The notes beneath the pieces were generated by a model. That model was not told where the DNA came from and made no database searches. It saw nothing but the letters and a program-made list of their open reading frames with translations. Below are positions 1-5,199 of a stretch of DNA of 12,419 nt, piece by piece. The stretch's first letter is position 1, and the number at the start of each line of letters is the position of its first letter. Made by a program: the position numbers and the translations under genes. Source of the stretch: Acidobacteriaceae bacterium (GTDB lineage Bacteria > Acidobacteriota > Vicinamibacteria > Vicinamibacterales > CAVVIG01); NCBI GenBank assembly GCA_031274845.1, contig JAISPN010000262.1, positions 1 to 12,419 on the forward strand. The letters run 5' to 3'.

Positions 1-1
1 C

Positions 2-502
2 ATGTTTCGTGACGTGGAAAAGTCGGGTGCCGGTGAGGTGGCTGCGTCGTTGGCCTTCGCTGGTGTTGCCGTGCCGGTCATGACGGCTTCTGGCGCAGAT
101 CCCCGTGTTGCTGTCGCGGCGGCGATTCCGTTCGCGCTGTTCTTCGTGACGAGCACCTTGTCTGTGCGTGTGGCCATCGCTCGCGTGCGCGGCGGCGGTC
201 ATCCAGCGATCGTGGCGGCGACGCGGCGCGCCGCGCTGCTTGTTGCCGCTGGTGGCGCGGTGCTGCTGGCGGTGGCCGTCGATCGATCGCTGCTCCCATT
301 CTCTGCGCTGGCGACATCGATGCCTGGACTGCTCACCGCGACTGGCATTGCGATGCGTCCGCCGCCGCCAGCCAAGCTGCGTGTCGTCGGGTGGATGCTC
401 GTCGCGGTGTCGGTGCTGACGGCGTTTGGCGTGCTGGTGACCTCAGCACATGGACGCTGCGGCGAGCCCGTCACAGACGCTGAGTTTATTCGTTTGTGCT
501 GA
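2..502 (+). CDS. YwiC-like integral membrane protein, C-terminal part (probably 5'-truncated by window edge)
   Basis: The 166 visible residues are mostly hydrophobic, with about four to five membrane segments (near residues 14-32, 35-56, 72-92, 97-117 and 127-148) separated by short Arg-rich loops. The order of features recalls the second half of YwiC-like proteins: a Glu-containing helix (GAGEVAASLAFAG), a helix ending in VRVAIARVR, and a final PPPPAKLRVVGW segment leading into the last helix. The family is usually about 240 residues, so roughly 70 N-terminal residues probably lie left of the window. The ATG at base 2 would then be an internal Met, and no ribosome binding site can be seen. 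The function of YwiC-like proteins is not established. The polar tail after the last helix (HGRCGEPVTDAEFIRLC) is longer than I expect. The family call rests on remembered pattern similarity only. Confidence 0.6.
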   Translation: MFRDVEKSGAGEVAASLAFAGVAVPVMTASGADPRVAVAAAIPFALFFVTSTLSVRVAIARVRGGGHPAIVAATRRAALLVAAGGAVLLAVAVDRSLLPFSALATSMPGLLTATGIAMRPPPPAKLRVVGWMLVAVSVLTAFGVLVTSAHGRCGEPVTDAEFIRLC

Positions 503-527
503 TTAAATCAGTTTAATCCATGTTTTT
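501..527 (+). terminator. Possible weak terminator or operator dyad after the YwiC-like gene
   Basis: GATTAAA (501-507), a four-base spacer TCAG, then TTTAATC (512-518) form a perfect 7-bp inverted repeat that overlaps the stop codon at 500-502. A TTTTT run follows at 523-527. The stem is AT-rich and weak, so it may be an inefficient terminator or a protein-binding dyad rather than a strong intrinsic terminator. Confidence 0.35.
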
Positions 528-782
528 ATTGAGATAGTTGGGTGAAATAGATATAGTGGAGTATGTTTAGGACACGCCAATTGGTCATATGCCTGAAGTG
601 CTGATGACTGTAACGTCTTCCAGCGCTCAATAGCCTCGACCTGGCTTTTCTGGGGGGCTGATGGGGAGACCCGTGGCGGCAAGAAAATTCAGAACTTGAC
701 GAAACTATTGCTGTGGAACGTCAACGGCATACGACTGAACTGGTAAGATAAAGAACCTTTCACAACAGGGGAACCTCACAAT
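503..782. other. Intergenic spacer upstream of the ialB-like gene
   Basis: This 280-bp spacer has no convincing gene on either strand. Its left end is AT-rich (about 30% GC over 481-560), unlike the surrounding coding DNA. It contains the 8-bp palindrome CCAATTGG (577-584). A TTGACG hexamer at 696-701 resembles a -35 box, but no good -10 box lies 16-18 nt downstream, so I do not call a promoter. The promoter of the downstream gene must lie here, but I cannot place it. Confidence 0.5.
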
Positions 783-1421
783 ATGGTACGTCTGACAAAG
801 AGTATGCGTTTTTCCTTTACACCAGTGGTTGCAGGTATTGCTGGCCTGCTCGTCGTCACCGGGTTGACCACGACACCCGCGGCGGCGCAGGCCCGGCCGC
901 CGGCATCGGGCACGGCCCCCGCGTCGAGCACGACGCCCACGCCAGCTGGCGGCGTCGCGACGGTGGAGCCGACCTCGCTTCAGGAGAACTACGACGACTG
1001 GGCCGTGTCGTGTCTGGTGCGAGATGGCAAGAAAGTCTGCGGGATGTCTCAGCAGCAGGTCGACAAGGACCGTGGTCAGCGCGTGCTCGCGCTCGAAATC
1101 ACCAGCATCACCGCTGAGCAGGCGGAAGGGAACTTGCTCCTCCCCTTCGGTCTGGCGGTGAATACGCCCATCACGTTGCAAGTGGATGGGACTGCGTTTG
1201 GCTCGGCGCTGCCGTACCGGACCTGCCTCGCGGGCGGGTGCCTTGTGTCGGTCAAGGTCGAGCGGGCCAACCTCGGCCGTCTCCGCTCTGGCACCTCGCT
1301 GACGGTGCACGCCACGGTTGACGGTGGGCAGTCGATCACCTTCACCTTGTCGCTGAAGGGGTTTGGCGCGGCGTTCGATCGCACCGCTGTTCTCCTCAAG
1401 GACATCCCCGCCGCAAAGTAA
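783..1421 (+). CDS. Invasion-associated locus B (IalB) family secreted protein
   Basis: The protein has 212 residues. It begins with a Sec signal peptide: basic n-region MVRLTKSMR, a hydrophobic core over about residues 10-33, and a likely cleavage site after AAAQA. A Pro/Ala/Thr/Ser-rich linker (about 37-60) follows. The rest is an IalB domain, recognisable by DDWAVSCLV near residue 76, LLLPFGLAVNTPITLQVDG in the middle, LPYRTCLAGGCLVSVKVE with a Cys pair, and the C-terminal ITFTLSLKGFGAAFD. IalB proteins are periplasmic or surface proteins linked to erythrocyte invasion in Bartonella; most environmental members have no known role. Start choice is supported by AGGGGAA at 767-773, nine bases before the ATG. 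The gene stands alone: 280 bp separate it from the upstream gene and a strong hairpin follows directly. It is therefore probably monocistronic. Confidence 0.85.
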   Translation: MVRLTKSMRFSFTPVVAGIAGLLVVTGLTTTPAAAQARPPASGTAPASSTTPTPAGGVATVEPTSLQENYDDWAVSCLVRDGKKVCGMSQQQVDKDRGQRVLALEITSITAEQAEGNLLLPFGLAVNTPITLQVDGTAFGSALPYRTCLAGGCLVSVKVERANLGRLRSGTSLTVHATVDGGQSITFTLSLKGFGAAFDRTAVLLKDIPAAK

Positions 1422-1433
1422 GTCGTTTTCGTA

Positions 1434-1467
1434 CGGGAGGCGGCGCGTCGCCGCCTCCCGGCTCTTT
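1434..1467 (+). terminator. Intrinsic-terminator-like hairpin after the ialB-like gene
   Basis: A perfect 12-bp stem (1434-1445 with 1449-1460, left arm CGGGAGGCGGCG) closes a 3-nt loop. It starts 13 bases after the TAA stop at 1419-1421. The following GCTCTTT is only a weak T tract, so the hairpin may be a poor rho-independent terminator or may mainly protect the transcript end. Confidence 0.65.
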
Positions 1468-1764
1468 CCCTCGATAGACAATCGAAGAACCCGCGAAGCG
1501 TCCTCACGCTGAGTAGCGGCGCTCTCTGTAGATGTTTCAGCGCGGCTGACGACACCGGCCTGAATCTGTTCCACTTCACACCCTGACCGGCGATTGGGCA
1601 CTGCTTGGTGGCGGCATTGAGCCGTACCTGCCGCGCCAATCGCGCTCATTCGCGCGTCTTCTTCTCTTTTTCTTTCCTTCAATCTGCGCGATCGCCGAAA
1701 GTGACTGGGGAACAGGTCGAGCACAACGGTGCGTCACGATTGGGCGGAACCTGCAGCGTCGTAG

Positions 1765-1807
1765 GTTGACAACACTGTCAACTGGCAACTGGTTCTCATA
1801 CGGAGAA
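1765..1807. promoter_or_regulatory. Two adjacent inverted repeats, possible operator or small structured RNA
   Basis: GTTGACA (1765-1771) and TGTCAAC (1776-1782) form a perfect 7-bp dyad with a 4-nt spacer that contains a perfect TTGACA hexamer. Eleven bases later TTCTC (1793-1797) and GAGAA (1803-1807) form a second dyad with a 5-nt spacer. No suitable -10 box follows the TTGACA at 16-18 nt, so promoter function is unsupported. A dimeric regulator site is possible. Confidence 0.25.
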
Positions 1808-1860
1808 TCGACACCGTGCGCGAGAGGGGAGCGCTAGCCCATCTATTGAAGCGGTGGCGA

Positions 1861-1980
1861 TTATAACTATCACAAATTTTTATTAAAAATATACAAATAT
1901 AGACTCATCTATTCGGCTATTTAAAGTGATTTATGTAGATAAATTTGATTAAGATCAATATAGAGAACAAATTATTGTGG
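1861..1980. other. Sharply AT-rich segment (about 21% GC)
   Basis: I count about 25 G or C bases in these 120 positions, against well over 60% in neighbouring genes. It includes ATTTTT-ATT-AAAAAT (about 1868-1882) and the TTGAT-TAAG-ATCAA dyad at 1945-1958. Such a patch can be a promoter or UP-type region, a site bound by nucleoid-silencing proteins, or a scar of foreign DNA. It lies about 280 bp before the XRE regulator and at the left side of the accessory block. Confidence 0.6.
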
Positions 1981-2202
1981 TAGTGTGCTGAGGAAATTCG
2001 TGGGAGATCACCCCGCGTGCTATCGCATGGCATCGTGCCTGTCTTCGTGCTTGGGAGCGTGCTCGGTTGCGCACTCAATGCCTGGCTGGTGGCGTCATGC
2101 TCGTTGTCTAACATGTGAGCTCACTTATGCTGACACGCTGCTCTCGCACCGCTCACGATGCCCGGTTACAGACAAGGAAGAGATAGAGACGGCGGCTAAG
2201 CC

Positions 2203-2250
2203 ATGACCACATCATCCAATGACCAGATGACCCGATCAACACATGACGAG
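2203..2250 (+). repeat. 8-bp-periodic ATGACC octamer tract 1
   Basis: Six consecutive octamers share the same phase: ATGACCAC (2203), ATCATCCA (2211), ATGACCAG (2219), ATGACCCG (2227), ATCAACAC (2235) and ATGACGAG (2243). The same octamer type, in the same relative phase, recurs in the arms of the two hairpin elements at 2617-2683 and 3830-3912. An ATG at 2203 could open the regulator gene upstream, but an 8-bp period does not fit a codon repeat and no Shine-Dalgarno sequence lies at the right distance. I therefore treat the tract as non-coding. Confidence 0.7.
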
Positions 2251-2256
2251 GTCGCC

Positions 2257-2604
2257 ATGATGAAGCAACAGCGTGAGTTTGATGGAGAGTTAGCGTCGCT
2301 GCTCCGGTCTGTCAGGCTGGCCGCGAACTGGACGCAGGACGAACTGGCGGACAAGGCGGGCATTTCGCCGATGTCGGTGTCAGCGGCGGAGAACGGGCGG
2401 AATACGCGGTGGGACACGCTGACCGAGATTGCTCACGCCTTTGGCTTCGACAGTTTCATCGAGATGTGCCGCGCCAACGGGTGTCCGGTGCAGGCCGAGC
2501 AAACGCGCGCGCTCCTGCGTGCCTGGAAAGCGCTGCCCGACGACAAGGCGCGTGGGAACGCGCTGAAACGTGTCGCCGCCACGGTCGTGAAGCCGAGCAA
2601 ATAA
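2257..2604 (+). CDS. XRE-family helix-turn-helix transcriptional regulator
   Basis: From the ATG at 2257 the protein has 115 residues. A Cro/C1-type HTH domain fills about residues 9-65: LASLLRSVRLAANWTQDELADKAGIS, then MSVSAAENGRNTRWDTLTEIAHAFGF, the standard helix 2-turn-recognition helix-helix 4 layout. A short C-terminal region with LLRAWKALPDDKARGNALKRVA is of unknown role. I prefer the 2257 start because GAGG (2248-2251) sits five bases before it. The in-frame ATG at 2203 has no such site and would translate the octamer repeat. The gene is convergent with the toxin-antitoxin operon, and the two stop codons lie about 82 bp apart across hairpin element A. Such single-domain proteins bind operator dyads as dimers; the palindrome at 2115-2124 is one candidate. 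Whether it regulates its neighbours is unknown. Confidence 0.85.
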   Translation: MMKQQREFDGELASLLRSVRLAANWTQDELADKAGISPMSVSAAENGRNTRWDTLTEIAHAFGFDSFIEMCRANGCPVQAEQTRALLRAWKALPDDKARGNALKRVAATVVKPSK

Positions 2605-2616
2605 TCTCATCTCATC

Positions 2617-2683
2617 ATCTGGTCATTGAACGATTGGTGGGCGTGTTGCCGCGTGAACTGCCGCAATGCGTCAATGACCAGAT
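2617..2683. repeat. Hairpin repeat element, copy A (REPIN/MITE-like), between convergent genes
   Basis: Perfect 13-bp terminal inverted repeats ATCTGGTCATTGA (2617-2629) and TCAATGACCAGAT (2671-2683) are extended inward by CG-ATTG (2631-2636) pairing with CAAT-g-CG (2664-2670), with single-base bulges. GGC (2640-2642) can pair with GCC (2660-2662) around the central TGTTGCCGCGTGAA (2644-2657). Octamer-phased sequence continues outward to about 2717 on the right (2674, 2682, 2690, 2698) and to about 2602 on the left. An alternative perfect 11-bp stem exists between 2624-2634 and 2682-2692. It shares three identical blocks with copy B. It lies 13 bp after the XRE stop and 3 bp before the toxin stop codon, so it could also slow converging polymerases. 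There is no T tract on either side. Confidence 0.75.
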
Positions 2684-2686
2684 CGT

Positions 2687-3328
2687 TCAATGCCCCGATG
2701 ACTCAGCGATTAGATCCTTGGCCCAGGCAGGCGCCACATTCGTGCGTCGTTGCGTGAGGCCGGCCTTGAACGCGGCGACAAAACGAAAAGGGTGGTCCGA
2801 CGAGCTGTTGTCGAATAGCAGGGCTTCGTCGACGAAGGTTAAGGCGTGACGCAAGTTGTCGAGTGTGCGAGGGAAGCGCGCCTCGATCTTGGTGTCTGGT
2901 ACGTCGTGCCCTCCTTGCTCGACGCGTTGCATCACGCGGCCGCGTGAGAGCTCGGCGCTTTCCACGCCAATGAAGACAAGGATGACGGTATATCCACGCG
3001 CCTGACAGTCCTTCAGGAAGGCGAGCTTCTCCCCCTGTGGATCGGAGAACACCGTCTCCATGCAAAACGACACCCCTCGCGCCACAAGATCCCGGCGCCA
3101 CGTATCGGCCACGCGCGCGGCCTCGTAGGCGATGGTGTCCGGCGCGTGCGGCGCCAACCCCTTTGCTACTTCGTCGGGATTGACGATGAGGATACCCGCC
3201 GGTTTCAGAAACGTGTCGACGAAGGTGGATTTGCCGGCGCCGTTTGGGCCAGCGACGACGAGGAGCTGTCGTGCCTCTGTGCGCCGGCGCCGAGGTGGTG
3301 TACCGCGTGGACCGTCGGCTTTCGCCAC
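2687..3328 (-). CDS. Zeta-toxin family P-loop kinase (toxin of a type II toxin-antitoxin pair)
   Basis: From the GTG at 3328 the protein has 213 residues. A Walker A motif GPNGAGKST lies at residues 27-35 (Lys33). NPDEVAKGL (50-58) places an Asp at 52 about where zeta kinases hold the substrate-activating Asp. ETVFS (91-95) resembles their ET-T-S motif. The basic segment with R135, GGHDVP (139-144), R151 and R154 fits the ATP-gripping arginines. Zeta toxins phosphorylate UDP-N-acetylglucosamine and so poison cell-wall synthesis; some relatives act on other small molecules. This is a compact, single-domain member. The GTG start overlaps the antitoxin stop (TAGTG), implying translational coupling, and AGGGA lies about nine bases upstream. 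In-frame sequence continues upstream without an earlier convincing start. The stop codon (2687-2689) lies in octamer tract A, so the last seven or so residues are repeat-encoded. A housekeeping small-molecule kinase is less likely given its partner. Confidence 0.85.
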   Translation of the reverse strand: MAKADGPRGTPPRRRRTEARQLLVVAGPNGAGKSTFVDTFLKPAGILIVNPDEVAKGLAPHAPDTIAYEAARVADTWRRDLVARGVSFCMETVFSDPQGEKLAFLKDCQARGYTVILVFIGVESAELSRGRVMQRVEQGGHDVPDTKIEARFPRTLDNLRHALTFVDEALLFDNSSSDHPFRFVAAFKAGLTQRRTNVAPAWAKDLIAESSGH

Positions 3329-3729
3329 TAGCGCCGTCCCTGACGTGCGGGCACGAAGCGTCGATGAACCAGCCGGCCGAGCGTCCTGCTGCCGTCGGAG
3401 GCAATCCGTTCCACCAATCCGGACCCCGCGGGGCCGCTCTGATAGACGGTTCGACCGCGCTGCAGGGTGCGGGCCAGCGCGCGCTGGTCGCGTTCGGCCA
3501 CGACCTGTGCCAGTGCCGCTTGCATGGCGTGGTGGGCCTCGCTGGTCAAGGGGACCGTCCGAGGTGACCGCTTCAGCGCCTTGAGCTCGTGGTGGTGCAG
3601 GGCGGTTTCGACGGAGCGACCGAGTTTGGCCCAATGCTCAATCTGGCCGGTAATCGACCGATCGGTGTGGACCGCTTCTGAGCGGGCAGACTCGACCAAT
3701 TCATCAGAAAGCTTGACGGGCATTCCCAC
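3328..3729 (-). CDS. ParD-like antitoxin (ribbon-helix-helix type) of the toxin-antitoxin operon
   Basis: The protein has 133 residues from GTG at 3729. Near its start, MPVKLSDELVESARSEA leads into RSITGQIEHWAKLGRSVE, the hallmark of ParD-like antitoxins of the 'TA system antitoxin ParD family' type. The first part should dimerise and bind DNA. The C-terminal stretch with RTVYQSGPAGSGLVERI, DGSRTLGRLVHRRFVPA is typical of longer members and probably masks the toxin. GGAGGT (minus strand, 3735-3740) lies five bases before GTG 3729 and eleven before the ATG at 3723, so either start is possible; translation from ATG gives MPVKLSDE. It is the first gene of the operon and overlaps the toxin gene by one base. 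Autoregulation through the dyad at 3784-3800 is likely. Pairing with a zeta-type toxin differs from the classical epsilon antitoxin. Confidence 0.85.
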   Translation of the reverse strand: MGMPVKLSDELVESARSEAVHTDRSITGQIEHWAKLGRSVETALHHHELKALKRSPRTVPLTSEAHHAMQAALAQVVAERDQRALARTLQRGRTVYQSGPAGSGLVERIASDGSRTLGRLVHRRFVPARQGRR

Positions 3730-3783
3730 ACCACACCTCCAGTCGATCGCGCCGCGTCTCTCGTGGATCGATTGAGTGACGAC

Positions 3784-3800
3784 GGTAGTATTTTGCTACC
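3784..3800 (-). promoter_or_regulatory. Candidate autoregulatory operator of the toxin-antitoxin operon
   Basis: GGTAG (3784-3788), a 7-nt spacer TATTTTG, then CTACC (3796-3800) form a perfect 5-bp dyad. It lies about 55 bp ahead of the antitoxin start and covers the predicted -10 hexamer. Ribbon-helix-helix antitoxins usually repress their own operon by binding such short palindromes, which fits the position. Binding is inferred. Confidence 0.6.
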
Positions 3801-3818
3801 ACACGGTCGGAGGGTCAA
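3790..3818 (-). promoter_or_regulatory. Predicted sigma-70-type promoter of the antitoxin-toxin operon
   Basis: On the minus strand TTGACC (plus-strand 3813-3818, five of six matches to the -35 consensus) and CAAAAT (3790-3795, four of six matches to the -10 consensus) are separated by exactly 17 bp. Transcription would start near 3783, leaving a leader of about 55 nt. The -10 lies inside the operator dyad, and the -35 lies at the edge of octamer tract B. Confidence 0.6.
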
Positions 3819-3829
3819 TGGATCTGGTG

Positions 3830-3912
3830 ATCTGGTCATTGAACGATTGGGGGCTGATTTCCGTGGCGGGTTTGTTGCCGCGTGAAATATCCCGATGCGT
3901 CAATGACCAGAT
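3830..3912. repeat. Hairpin repeat element, copy B (REPIN/MITE-like)
   Basis: The same perfect 13-bp terminal inverted repeats as copy A occur at 3830-3842 and 3900-3912, and the same loop TGTTGCCGCGTGAA at 3873-3886. Identical blocks shared with copy A are 3830-3850 (= 2617-2637), 3873-3886 (= 2644-2657) and 3895-3914 (= 2666-2685). The linkers differ: 22 nt here against 6 nt in A on the left. CGGG (3867-3870) pairs with CCCG (3891-3894) around the loop. Octamers continue in phase on the right at 3903, 3911, 3919 and 3927 (ATGACCCG), and on the left as GGTGAT/GGTCAT at 3826 and 3834. This copy lies between the antitoxin promoter and the divergent metal-efflux operon, so it is not simply a terminator. 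Confidence 0.75.
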
Positions 3913-3982
3913 CGCGCAGTGCTCCGATGACCCGGTCGTACGCTCTCATCTTCTTCTCATCCGCCCTCGCTAGGGTGGAGAC

Positions 3983-5197
3983 ATGCTCATTGCTGTTGCC
4001 GTCGCGGTCGCGCTGGGCGTGGCCGGGCCACCACCTCCTCCTCTGACGCTTGCGCAAGCGGTGACGCAGGCGCGCACGGCGTCGCCGCTTCGCGCGGCTG
4101 CGGAGCAGCTCTCCGAAGGGTCGATAGAAGCTGCGCGGCTCGCCGGACGCTTGCCGAATCCATTGATTGATGTGCGGACGGAAAACGTTCGCCCAGCCGG
4201 ATCGTCGGCCTTACCGCTGGACGTCTACGCGCTTGTCAGCCAACCGTTCGAGCTGGCGGGTAAACGCGGATTGCGTCTGGGCGTCGCCAGCGCCGAGCGA
4301 GACATCCAGACGTCGAATCTGCGCACGGTCGAGTGGCAGATCACCGCGCGGACGGCGCAGCTGTACGTGCAGGCGCTCAAAGCGCGTGGGCTGCTTGCCG
4401 TCCTCACCGATCATCGCGACGGTCTCGCGACGCTCATCGAGACAATGAGGCGGCGGGTGGAGGAGGGGGCGGCTCCGGAAGCGGACCTCCTGAAATTCGA
4501 AACCGAATCGGCGCGCATGGAGATCGACATCAGCAAAGCGCAGATCGATTTAGGTCGCAGTCTCACGGCGCTCACCTTCATCATCGGCGCGACGACGCCG
4601 ATTGCGCCTGAGCAACTCGTCGAACCCGATCAGGTGGCGCCGCCGTCGCTCGACGACGCGGCGATTGCCGCTGCCGTGTCCACGCATCCCGATGTGCGGT
4701 CGGCCAACGCGCAGGTGGCGCGCGCGCAGCAGGTCACGGCGCTCGAACAGGCGAGGCGCGTGCCCGATCCGGTGGTGACGGCGGGTTACAAACGCACGAA
4801 CGGTTTCGATACGGCGGTCGCTGGCGTGGCGCTGTCGGTGCCGCTCTTCGACCGTAACGGCAGCGCCGCCGCGCGCGCGCTTGGCGAAGAGCGTGCCGTC
4901 AAGGCCGAGCGCGATGCGCTCGTGCAGCGGTTGACGCTCGATGCGACGACCTTGATCACGGTGGCGCACACGCTGGCCGAGCGCGCCTCGCGCGTGGCAG
5001 GCGATCTGCTCGAGCCTGCGGACGTGGTGCGGAACGCCGCGCAGGCAACCTTTCGTGAAGGCACCTCCGACATCTTGCGCGTGATCGATGCCGAGCGCGT
5101 GTATAGCGAGGTGAAGAGGACCGCGGTGGAACTGCGGCTCGATGCGCTTGCGGCATCGGTCGATGCCCGACTCGCCGTCGGACAGGAGATTGAGTAG
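3983..5197 (+). CDS. czcC: CzcC/CusC-type outer-membrane efflux channel (TolC superfamily)
   Basis: The 404-residue protein is the outer-membrane exit duct of a tripartite metal efflux pump. Two outer-membrane efflux repeats are visible. The first runs from LTLAQAVTQARTASP (about 21-35) through LPNPLIDVRTENV and SQPFELAGKRGLRLGVA to a long amphipathic helix pair ending near GATTPIAPEQL. The second starts at STHPDVRSANAQVARAQ and contains RRVPDPVVTAGYKR and VPLFDRNG. FREGTSDILRVIDAERVY near the C-terminus is characteristic. The length matches CzcC. The start is fixed: an in-frame TAG lies at 3971-3973, only four codons upstream, and GGTGGAG precedes the ATG. The resulting signal peptide (MLIAVAVAVALGVAG) is short and lacks the usual basic residues. 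No lipidation Cys is present. It is the first gene of a five-gene operon, with a stop that overlaps or abuts the next start. Confidence 0.85.
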   Translation: MLIAVAVAVALGVAGPPPPPLTLAQAVTQARTASPLRAAAEQLSEGSIEAARLAGRLPNPLIDVRTENVRPAGSSALPLDVYALVSQPFELAGKRGLRLGVASAERDIQTSNLRTVEWQITARTAQLYVQALKARGLLAVLTDHRDGLATLIETMRRRVEEGAAPEADLLKFETESARMEIDISKAQIDLGRSLTALTFIIGATTPIAPEQLVEPDQVAPPSLDDAAIAAAVSTHPDVRSANAQVARAQQVTALEQARRVPDPVVTAGYKRTNGFDTAVAGVALSVPLFDRNGSAAARALGEERAVKAERDALVQRLTLDATTLITVAHTLAERASRVAGDLLEPADVVRNAAQATFREGTSDILRVIDAERVYSEVKRTAVELRLDALAASVDARLAVGQEIE

Positions 5198-5199
5198 TG

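Larger units (their letters stand above)
1461..2202. other. Long gene-poor intergenic region
   Basis: I see no believable protein gene or tRNA in these 740 bp. Open frames on either strand have Arg/Cys-rich, low-quality translations and no recognisable domain. Several dyads stand out: GTTGACA-ACAC-TGTCAAC (1765-1782); TTCTC-ATACG-GAGAA (1793-1807); TTGAT-TAAG-ATCAA (1945-1958); and the perfect 10-bp palindrome GTGAGCTCAC (2115-2124), about 130 bp ahead of the XRE regulator start. A pyrimidine-rich run lies at about 1658-1683. The region may carry the regulator's promoter, or be the remains of a lost gene; neither is shown. Confidence 0.5.

Noticed and set aside
696..736. Sigma-70 promoter of the ialB-like gene from TTGACG at 696
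   Set aside because: No acceptable -10 hexamer occurs 16-18 bp downstream; the best alternatives match only three of six consensus bases.
1985..2206. Small Cys-rich protein gene of 73 codons
   Set aside because: There is no ribosome binding site and no recognisable pattern, and its end runs into the octamer tract and the regulator start. It is more likely a chance frame.
2203..2250. CRISPR-like array
   Set aside because: The repeat unit is only 8 bp, contiguous, without spacers, and no cas gene is nearby.
2603..2721. Integron attC-like recombination site
   Set aside because: The imperfect palindrome and gene-flanking position recall attC, but the arms read ATTGAAC and GTTCAAT instead of the RYYYAAC / GTTRRRY core sites, and no integron integrase is present in the window.
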